This document shows positions 1 through 5,594 of a stretch of 8,287 bases of DNA, one piece after another (the stretch's first letter is position 1; the number at the start of each line of letters is the position of its first letter). The stretch comes from JAJZQH01 sp041658465. Its GTDB lineage: Bacteria > UBA10199 > 2-02-FULL-44-16 > JAAZCA01. Below the pieces are notes generated by a model that saw nothing but the letters and a program-made list of their open reading frames with translations, had not been told where the DNA came from and searched no databases. The position numbers were made by a program, and so were the translations under genes. The stretch spans positions 1-8,287 of the forward strand of contig JBBAAC010000106.1 in NCBI GenBank assembly GCA_041658465.1, written 5' to 3'.

Positions 1-1
1 C

Positions 2-388
2 GACGGATTCAACATGCAGAACGCAGTGCGGGCCGCGCGCGCACAGCTCGAGGCGGCGCGCGCCTCATTGAAGATCCAGGAGGAGAACACGGTGTCAGAG
101 GTCTGGGACGCGTTTCACAATTACCAGACCGCGCAAAAGCAGCTCGTGGCCAGCAATAGCCTGTTTACCAGCGCCACTGAATCTTTCAACGCCTCGTCGG
201 CGCGCTACAAGCTGGGTGCGGCCGACATCGTGGAGCTCTTAAACGCGCAGAGCGTGCTCGCCTCCGCCCGCGCGCAGGTCATAACTTCCCGCACGAGCAT
301 CTCCACGTCCTACGCGGAGCTGCTGCATGCCGTAGGGTCTACCCTCCCGCCGGCAGCATCCGAAGGGGGAAATAATGCAGCTGAATGA
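2..388 (+). CDS. TolC/OprM-type outer-membrane efflux channel, C-terminal end (5' partial)
   Basis: This is the last 128 codons of an outer-membrane factor, the trimeric channel through which an RND pump releases substrates outside the cell. The frame is open to the left edge (it reads DGFN before the first Met codon at 14), so that Met is internal and the gene begins outside the window. The visible part is a long Ala/Gln/Ser-rich alpha-helical hairpin, with DAFHNYQTAQKQL followed by the family hallmark RYKLGAADIVELLNAQSVLA and a closing helix ending near LLHAVGS. Known members usually end close to this point. Here about 15 further residues follow (TLPPAASEGGNNAAE), a low-complexity tail. The stop codon lies 14 bases inside the next gene, the periplasmic adaptor, which suggests translational coupling and the same efflux complex. 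The family is clear. The exact subfamily (OprM, TolC or NodT-like) cannot be told from the fragment. Confidence 0.9.
   Translation, partial: DGFNMQNAVRAARAQLEAARASLKIQEENTVSEVWDAFHNYQTAQKQLVASNSLFTSATESFNASSARYKLGAADIVELLNAQSVLASARAQVITSRTSISTSYAELLHAVGSTLPPAASEGGNNAAE
364..370 (+). promoter_or_regulatory. Ribosome binding site of the adaptor gene, inside the upstream ORF
   Basis: The purine run AGGGGGA ends four bases before the ATG at 375 and lies within the last codons of the outer-membrane factor gene. It supports 375 as the adaptor start. The next in-frame Met (447, residue 25) has no comparable purine run in front of it. Confidence 0.55.
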
Positions 389-1625
389 CGAACTATGGTG
401 CGAGGTGCTGGAATGGCTGCACAACTTCTGGGGGCGCGTAAAGCGCATGCGCCGCTTCCTCACCTGGCGGTATCTCGCCGCGTTTGCGCTGGTGCTCGTG
501 GCCGTGAGCTGGGGGCTGCACCGTGTGCATCGCATACTCGCACCGCATGGGCCGGCAGTGATCGTGGACCTCGCTGAACGCAAATCAGTTCCGTACACGC
601 AGGACTTTGTCGCAAACACAGTGGCCCTCAGCATCGTCGACATCCGGGCACGCGTGGAGGGCTTTCTCACGCAGAAGGCATTTGAGGAAGGCGCTGATGT
701 GAACGAAGGCGCTTTGATCTTTGAGATCGACGAGGCGCCATTCAAGGCAAAACTGGATCAGGCACAGGCGCAGCTCGCGCAAGACGAGGCAGCGCTGGCA
801 TTTGCCAACGAGCAGGTCAGACGCTACGCGCCGCTGGCCGACAAAGACTACGTGTCGCGCGAAGATTACGATAACTATCGCACCAAGGCAGATGAAGCAA
901 AGGCTGCCGTAGAGGCAGATCGCGCCGCGGTGGAGCAGGCAAACCTCAACCTGGGTTACTGCAAGATGTACTCGCCGATATCCGGGCGCGTGGGCCGCAT
1001 GCTGGTGAACGTGGGCAACCTCGTGGGCGCTGGGGGCCAGGACACAAAGCTCGCTGTCATCGTGCAGCTCGACCCGATGTATGTCTATTTTGCGCCCAGC
1101 TCGCGCGATGCCGCGGCGATCATCGACAAGCGCGAGAAGGGCAAGGTCGAGGTCGAGGTGCTCATGCCTGATGGCAAACCGTTTGAGCATAAGGGTGTAA
1201 TCGATTTCGTGGACAACACGGTCGACCAGAAGACCAGCACTGTCTCCATGCGCGCGGTCGTACCCAACCCTGAGAAGACGCTTCTGCCCGGCCTCTACCT
1301 GCAGGCACGCGTGGAGCTCGGCGTGCATCCGGATGCGGTGCTGGTCCCGGAGCAGGCGATTGCCGAGGATCAGCAAGGTGACTACGTGATGATCGTCAAG
1401 GACGACAATACAGTGGAGCAGCGGCACATCACAGCAGGGGATCGCATTGAGGGCGCGCGCATCGTGGACAAGGGGATTGACGGCGGCGAGAGCGTTATCA
1501 TCTCCGGCTTGCAGCTCGTGCGCCCTGGTTCGCAGGTGATCCCAAGGCTCGCAAAGCGAGAGCCGGGGCTGAGGGATCTGATGCTAAAGGCAGTGCTTAT
1601 GCCACCACCGACGAAACAACATTGA
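375..1625 (+). CDS. RND efflux periplasmic adaptor (membrane fusion protein, AcrA/MexA family)
   Basis: The 416-residue product is the adaptor linking the inner-membrane pump to the outer-membrane channel across the periplasm. Visible order: a cytoplasmic Trp-rich N-terminal stretch (1-32), one membrane segment (about 33-49, YLAAFALVLVAVSWGL), the first half of the lipoyl-like domain (about 85-120, IRARVEGFLTQKAFEEGADV), an Ala/Gln/Glu-rich alpha-helical hairpin (about 121-195), the second lipoyl half with the hallmark SPISGRVGRMLVNVGNLV (about 200-217), a beta-barrel (about 232-315, including LLPGLYLQARVEL) and a membrane-proximal domain (about 320-390, AVLVPEQAIAEDQQGDYVMI). Length is normal for the family. 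There is no lipobox Cys after a signal peptide, unlike AcrA and MexA, so it is probably held by a transmembrane anchor. The start at 375 was chosen for its ribosome binding site and 14-base overlap with the upstream gene. Starting at Met25 would remove the unusual N-terminal extension. Confidence 0.93.
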   Translation: MQLNDELWCEVLEWLHNFWGRVKRMRRFLTWRYLAAFALVLVAVSWGLHRVHRILAPHGPAVIVDLAERKSVPYTQDFVANTVALSIVDIRARVEGFLTQKAFEEGADVNEGALIFEIDEAPFKAKLDQAQAQLAQDEAALAFANEQVRRYAPLADKDYVSREDYDNYRTKADEAKAAVEADRAAVEQANLNLGYCKMYSPISGRVGRMLVNVGNLVGAGGQDTKLAVIVQLDPMYVYFAPSSRDAAAIIDKREKGKVEVEVLMPDGKPFEHKGVIDFVDNTVDQKTSTVSMRAVVPNPEKTLLPGLYLQARVELGVHPDAVLVPEQAIAEDQQGDYVMIVKDDNTVEQRHITAGDRIEGARIVDKGIDGGESVIISGLQLVRPGSQVIPRLAKREPGLRDLMLKAVLMPPPTKQH

Positions 1626-1662
1626 TGTCTTTGGGAGAGGTAACGTTCCTCCCCTTTGTAAG

Positions 1663-1682
1663 CCTGCCTGCCGGCAGGCAGG
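1663..1682. repeat. 20-base perfect palindrome inserted in repeat copy A
   Basis: CCTGCCTGCCGGCAGGCAGG is identical to its own reverse complement over all 20 bases. In copy B the corresponding position (4987-4988) has TTTGTAA joined directly to GGGGGAG. Here about 19 bases lie between those two blocks. This suggests a small palindrome was gained inside an existing repeat, though loss from copy B is equally possible with only two copies. Its function is unknown. Confidence 0.8.
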
Positions 1683-1748
1683 GGGAGGTTAGGAGGGGTA
1701 GATCCTGATCTACCTCCCCTATCCCCTCCTTACAAAGGAGGGGAAGAT

Positions 1749-1753
1749 GAGGG
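1749..1753 (+). promoter_or_regulatory. Probable ribosome binding site of the RND pump gene
   Basis: GAGGG ends 10 bases before the ATG at 1764, slightly long but acceptable spacing. It lies at the right end of repeat copy A. A stronger purine run, AGGAGGGG at 1736-1743, is too far from the start codon and sits in the repeat stem. The pump start itself is secure because MFVNFFIRRPVF is the standard N-terminus of the family. Confidence 0.45.
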
Positions 1754-1763
1754 CTGACTCAAC

Positions 1764-4700
1764 ATGTTCGTAAACTTCTTCATCCGACGGCCGGTCTTCT
1801 CTACCGTCATTGCACTCGTGATCGTGCTCGCGGGCGGCGTGTGTATCAAGCTCCTGCCCGTTGCGCAGTTTCCGGAGATCGCACCACCGGTCGTGCAGGT
1901 CTCGGCCACATACACCGGCGCCAGCGCCGCCGTGGTAGAGGACACAGTCACCCGCCCGCTTGAAGAGCAGATAAACGGCGTAGAGGGCGGGATGTACATG
2001 TACTCCACGAGCAACAACGACGGCACCTGCACGATCAATGTCACCTTCCAGATAGGCTATGACCTCGACATTGCCGCGGTGGATGTGCAGAACCGCGTGG
2101 CCATTGCTATTCCGCAACTGCCGGATGACGTCAAACGCATCGGCGTCACCACGCAGAAGCAGTCCACGGACTTTATCCAGGCGATCAGCCTCTATTCGCC
2201 GAACGAGGGCTACGACGACCTCTTTCTCTCCAACTACGCGGCGATCAACATCGTGGACGTGCTCAAGCGCCTGCCGGGCATGGGTAACGTCACGATCTTC
2301 GGCGAGCGCAAGTACTCCATGCGCTTCTGGCTCGATCCGGACAAACTCACCGGCATGAACCTCACCGCCTCGGACGTGATCAACGCGATACAGGACCAGA
2401 ACATCCAGGTGGCGGCCGGCGCAATCGGCCAGCCACCGATGGGCCCTGACCAGGCATTCCAGTATACGATCTCTACAAAGGGGCGATTGCAGGACATCGA
2501 GGAGTTCGAAAATATAATCGTGCGCACCGGGCCCGACAGCTCGATAGTGCGTGTGCGCGACGTGGCGCGCGTGGAGCTGGGCGCTGAAAACTACGGTTGG
2601 TTCACATCTCTCAATGGCAAGAGCGCAATCACCATCGGCATCTACCAGCTGCCCGGCGCCAACTCCGTGCAGCTAGCAAATGAAGTGCGCGCGACAATGA
2701 CAAAGCTCTCCAAGCGCTTCCCCGAGGGCCTGGAGTATAAGATCCCCTACGACACCACGGTTTTCGTGACCGAGTCGATCAAAGAGGTGCTCGTCACTTT
2801 GGCAGAGGCGATCGTGCTCGTTTTCTTAGTGATCTTCCTCTTTCTGCAGAGCGTACGCACAACGGTCATACCTGCCATTACCATCCCGGTCTCGCTCATC
2901 GGCACATTCGGGCTCATGATGGCGCTTGGGTTTTCGATCAACACGCTCACCCTCTTTGGCCTTGTGCTCGCCATAGGGCTTGTGGTGGACGACGCCATCG
3001 TGGTGGTGGAGAACGCCTCGCGCATCATGGAGGAGGAGAACCTCCCTGCACGCGAAGCCACCGAGAAGGCCATGGGTGAGGTGGTGAGCCCGATTATCGC
3101 CACAACCCTCGTGCTCTTTGCCGTGTTCATACCCGTGGCATTCATGCCCGGCATTTCGGGCCAGCTCTATAAACAGTTCGCGCTCACGATCGCATTCTCC
3201 GTCGGCATCTCTGCTATCAACGCGCTCACCCTCTCACCCGCCATGTGCGCCGCGATCCTAAAACGCAAGCAGGCAGGGCGCGAGTTTGCATTCTTCGCTC
3301 TCTTCAACCGCTTCTTCACCTGGGCCACTAAAAGCTATGTGCAAGGTGTGCGCATCTTTATCAAGCGCTGGAAGATCATCATCGGCGGGTTTGCTGTACT
3401 GCTCGTGGTCACCCTCTTTTTCTTCCGCATCGTGCCCACCGGCTTTCTCCCTGACGAGGACCAGGGCTATTTCTTCATGATCATGCAGGGCCCTGAGGGC
3501 ACGGCCGTTGGCCGGACCATGCAGATCACGCAGGAGATTGAGGAGATTGCGGCGGCCACACCGGGTGTTCAGGACATCATCACCATCGGTGCATTCAACC
3601 TGATCACCGCCAATGTGGACTCCAGCTCCGCCACGCTCATTATTATCCTCAAACCCTGGCGCGAGCGCGAGACACCTGAGACTTCGCTCAAGGCGATCAT
3701 GGGCAGCATCCAGGCGCAGGTGCATAACATAAGCGATGCCCTCATCTTCGCGTTCAATCCGCCGGCCATACGCGGCCTCTCCACCACCGGCGGTTTCCAG
3801 TTCATGCTGCAGGACCAGGAAGACAAGGGGATCGACCCGCTCGCGGCCGTGACCCGCAGCATCATGCAGCAGGCAATGCAGGACCCCTCGCTGGCGGGCA
3901 TGTCCACGCAGTTCAAGACCAACTACCCGCAGCTCTACGTGAACCTGGACCGCGACAAGGCCAAGCAGCTGGGCATCCCGGTCTCGCAGATCTTCAACGT
4001 CCTGCAGGCGTACCTGGGCTCCTTCTATGTAAACGACTTCAATAAATTCGGCCGCGTGTATCGCGTATTTGTGCAGGCACAGGATCAGTTCCGTTCCGAC
4101 CGCACCGATATCTCGCGGCTGTACGTGCGCAGCTCCGAGGGTGCGCTGGTGCCGCTATCGGCCCTTATCACCATCAACACGATCCGCGGGCCGCAGACGA
4201 TCACGCACTACAACGTCTACCGCGCCGTGGAGATCGACGGCAATAACGCACCCGGCTACAGCTCGGGCCAGGCAATCAAAACCATGGAACAGATAGCAGC
4301 GAGGACATTGCCGGAGGGCTATGGCTTTGAATGGACCGGCACCGCGTTGCAGGAGATCGTGTCTGGAGGACTGGCGCCCTACATCTTCGCACTCGCAATC
4401 ATCTTCGTATTCCTCTTCCTGGCAGCACAGTACGAAAGCTACAGCATGCCGCTCATGATCATGCTGGCGGTGCCGCTTGCGATGCTTGGCGCCCTGTTCG
4501 CGCAGTGGTTCCGCGGGCTGATCAACGATGTCTACTGCCAGATCGGGCTCGTGATGCTCATAGGCCTCGCCAGCAAGAACGCGATCCTCATCGTGGAGTT
4601 TGCAAAAGAAAAACACGAGCAGGGCTTGAGCATCGTTGATGCAGCACTGAGCGCGGTGCACATCAGGCTGCGGCCGATCCTCATGACCGCTCTCGCGTTC

Positions 4701-4937
4701 ATCTTGGGCGTGGTGCCGCTGGTGATAGCAACCGGCGCAGGTTCGGCCAGCCGCCACTCGCTGGGCACTGCGGTCTTCGGCGGAATGATCGCGTCTACAT
4801 TCTTGAGCCTGATACTCGTGCCCGTGCTCTATGTACTGATCGAAACCCTGCGCGAGCGCGGGGTGCATCGCGAGGATTTTGTGAAGGCAAAAGACTCGGT
4901 AATAACGTTGATCAAGAGATTGAGACATCAAAAATAA
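1764..4937 (+). CDS. RND multidrug efflux pump, inner-membrane subunit (HAE1 family, AcrB/MexB/MexF-like)
   Basis: The 1057-residue product is a full-length proton-driven exporter of the hydrophobe/amphiphile efflux-1 family, working as a trimer in the inner membrane. It opens with the family N-terminus and TM1 (about 10-28). The first periplasmic loop (about 29-335) holds the porter and docking parts, then TM2-TM6 run from about 337 to 500. TM4 carries GLVVDDAIVVVEN with the paired proton-relay aspartates D409 and D410. A linker with TM7 near 537-555 leads to the second periplasmic loop (about 556-870), which begins PTGFLPDEDQGYFF. TM8-TM12 span about 872-1027 and include AAQYESYSMPLMIML and GLASKNAILIVEFAKEK. 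K938 and R970 sit where the AcrB relay Lys and Arg are expected. All key residues are present, so the pump looks functional. Substrates cannot be predicted; the sequence is HAE1-like and not of the metal-exporting CusA type. It follows its adaptor and channel genes, completing the tripartite operon. Confidence 0.97.
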   Translation: MFVNFFIRRPVFSTVIALVIVLAGGVCIKLLPVAQFPEIAPPVVQVSATYTGASAAVVEDTVTRPLEEQINGVEGGMYMYSTSNNDGTCTINVTFQIGYDLDIAAVDVQNRVAIAIPQLPDDVKRIGVTTQKQSTDFIQAISLYSPNEGYDDLFLSNYAAINIVDVLKRLPGMGNVTIFGERKYSMRFWLDPDKLTGMNLTASDVINAIQDQNIQVAAGAIGQPPMGPDQAFQYTISTKGRLQDIEEFENIIVRTGPDSSIVRVRDVARVELGAENYGWFTSLNGKSAITIGIYQLPGANSVQLANEVRATMTKLSKRFPEGLEYKIPYDTTVFVTESIKEVLVTLAEAIVLVFLVIFLFLQSVRTTVIPAITIPVSLIGTFGLMMALGFSINTLTLFGLVLAIGLVVDDAIVVVENASRIMEEENLPAREATEKAMGEVVSPIIATTLVLFAVFIPVAFMPGISGQLYKQFALTIAFSVGISAINALTLSPAMCAAILKRKQAGREFAFFALFNRFFTWATKSYVQGVRIFIKRWKIIIGGFAVLLVVTLFFFRIVPTGFLPDEDQGYFFMIMQGPEGTAVGRTMQITQEIEEIAAATPGVQDIITIGAFNLITANVDSSSATLIIILKPWRERETPETSLKAIMGSIQAQVHNISDALIFAFNPPAIRGLSTTGGFQFMLQDQEDKGIDPLAAVTRSIMQQAMQDPSLAGMSTQFKTNYPQLYVNLDRDKAKQLGIPVSQIFNVLQAYLGSFYVNDFNKFGRVYRVFVQAQDQFRSDRTDISRLYVRSSEGALVPLSALITINTIRGPQTITHYNVYRAVEIDGNNAPGYSSGQAIKTMEQIAARTLPEGYGFEWTGTALQEIVSGGLAPYIFALAIIFVFLFLAAQYESYSMPLMIMLAVPLAMLGALFAQWFRGLINDVYCQIGLVMLIGLASKNAILIVEFAKEKHEQGLSIVDAALSAVHIRLRPILMTALAFILGVVPLVIATGAGSASRHSLGTAVFGGMIASTFLSLILVPVLYVLIETLRERGVHREDFVKAKDSVITLIKRLRHQK

Positions 4938-5085
4938 CCCCCCTCCTTTGTAGGGGGTGTTTCCGAAGTCATCCTCCCCCTTTGTAAGGGGGAGTTAGAG
5001 GGGGTAGATCTTGATCTACCCTCCCTAGCCCTCCCTTACAAAGGGAGGGAACGTGTTCGGAAACACCCCCTTACAAAGGGGAGGG
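4938..5085. repeat. Nested palindromic intergenic repeat, copy B
   Basis: This 148-base palindrome starts at the base after the pump's stop codon. The outer arms are 4938-4967 (C-run, CTCCTTTGTA, then GGGGGTGTTTCCGAA) and 5056-5085 (TTCGGAAACACCCCC, TTACAAAGG, GAGGG). They are complementary almost throughout, with TTCGGAAACACCCCC matching the left arm exactly. Inside lies a second palindrome (4973-5049) that matches copy A block by block, meeting at GGTAGATC-TT-GATCTACC (5003-5020). The unit TTTGTA or its complement TACAAA therefore occurs four times, always between C-rich and G-rich runs. It looks like one element inside another of the same family, or a longer family version of which copy A is the core. 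In RNA it would form a very stable double-length hairpin. It could protect the 3' end of the pump message or limit read-through, but no U-run marks a classical terminator. Confidence 0.85.
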
Positions 5086-5092
5086 ATTTTGA

Positions 5093-5098
5093 GGGAGG
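5093..5098 (+). promoter_or_regulatory. Ribosome binding site of the 160-residue ORF, at the edge of repeat copy B
   Basis: GGGAGG ends four bases before the ATG at 5103 and supports that start. It follows TTTTGAGGG immediately to the right of the copy B palindrome. The equivalent right flank of copy A reads AGATGAGGG, so the purine-rich flank may belong to the mobile repeat. Confidence 0.5.
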
Positions 5099-5102
5099 CA
5101 CC

Positions 5103-5585
5103 ATGATCCGCTTTATCGTCCGCACGCTGATCTTCATCGTTGAAAAACTCATGAACGAGCTCGCACTCATTGCCGCGCTGCTCACGCTGGGGCAGCAGGG
5201 CTCGGCACACGAGCGGCTCATCGGGGGCTCGCGCGCTATTGGGTTCGTGCTGCGCGATTTCGGGCTCGCAGTCTACCACAACACACCCTTCAGCCAGGTG
5301 ATGGGTGGGATGCGCACAGGAATTGACAATGCGATCGACGGGATCGTGAAGAGCATTGAGGGCGACCCGCAGACAGCGCTCGTCGCCGCCATCGGCACGT
5401 TCTTCACTTACAAGCTGCTGCCGTATTTCCTGCGGATCATGCGCCGCGCGCTCAAAAAGGGGCGGCGCTCGAGCGACATCGCAAAGGCGCCGAAGCCACC
5501 AAAACCTTCCCATGCCGGCAATACTTCCGCGTCGGCGGTGGCCGAGAAGAGCCCTACTTATCAAAAACTCTATCGGGATCGATAA
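5103..5585 (+). CDS. Hypothetical small membrane-associated protein, 160 residues
   Basis: I do not recognise this protein. It begins with a hydrophobic stretch (about 2-29, IRFIVRTLIFIVE then LALIAALLTLG) that could be a membrane helix or an uncleaved signal. A mixed, Gly-containing middle follows (30-88), then a second hydrophobic segment (about 91-111, TALVAAIGTFFTYKLLPYFL). The tail (112-160) is strongly basic and Pro/Ser/Ala-rich (RIMRRALKKGRRSSDIAKAP KPPKPS), as expected of a cytoplasmic tail after a membrane helix under the positive-inside rule. The start at 5103 has a good ribosome binding site; Met17 (5151) is the alternative. It lies on the same strand as the efflux operon, 165 bases after the pump stop, so it may be the operon's last gene, though the large palindrome between them may separate it. 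Coding is supported by the ribosome binding site and the orderly hydrophobic/basic layout, but there is no family match to confirm it. Confidence 0.7.
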   Translation: MIRFIVRTLIFIVEKLMNELALIAALLTLGQQGSAHERLIGGSRAIGFVLRDFGLAVYHNTPFSQVMGGMRTGIDNAIDGIVKSIEGDPQTALVAAIGTFFTYKLLPYFLRIMRRALKKGRRSSDIAKAPKPPKPSHAGNTSASAVAEKSPTYQKLYRDR

Positions 5586-5594
5586 ATTGATGGA

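Larger units (their letters stand above)
1644..1753 (+). repeat. Palindromic intergenic repeat, copy A
   Basis: An imperfect palindrome of about 100 bases fills most of the adaptor-pump gap. The outer arms are TTCCTCCCCTTTGTAA (1646-1661) and TTACAAAGGAGGGGAA (1730-1745). The inner arms meet at GGTAGATC-CT-GATCTACC (1697-1714), with G-rich sequence to the left (1681-1698) and C-rich to the right (1713-1729). The same order of blocks recurs in the core of copy B (about 4971-5051), so this is a dispersed repeat, probably MITE- or REP-like, and not a one-off hairpin. Relative to copy B it carries about 19 extra bases after TTTGTAA. No transposase or convincing target-site duplication was seen. 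As RNA it should fold into a long GC-rich stem between the two cistrons. There is no U-run after it, so a classical terminator is unlikely. Confidence 0.85.

Noticed and set aside
585..1427. Long minus-strand open frame (280 codons) opposite the adaptor gene
   Set aside because: It lies wholly antisense to a clear adaptor gene, and its His/Val/Leu/Arg-heavy composition is what third-position bias in GC-rich DNA gives on the opposite strand. No family features are visible.
4155..4931. Minus-strand open frame (258 codons) opposite the end of the pump gene
   Set aside because: It is antisense to conserved pump sequence, its His/Arg/Gln/Glu-rich composition is typical of a shadow frame, and it has no recognisable domain.
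1644..5085. The repeats as a CRISPR array or as direct repeats flanking a transposon carrying the pump gene
   Set aside because: There are only two copies, they are palindromic, and they are separated by an ordinary pump gene that belongs with its neighbours. There are no spacers, Cas genes or transposase, so a composite element is not supported.
5563..5584. Possible terminator for the minus-strand gene: stem TATCG/CGATA (5571-5584) followed on the minus strand by five Ts (5563-5567)
   Set aside because: The stem has only five mostly weak pairs and three bases separate it from the T run, too weak to call an intrinsic terminator.
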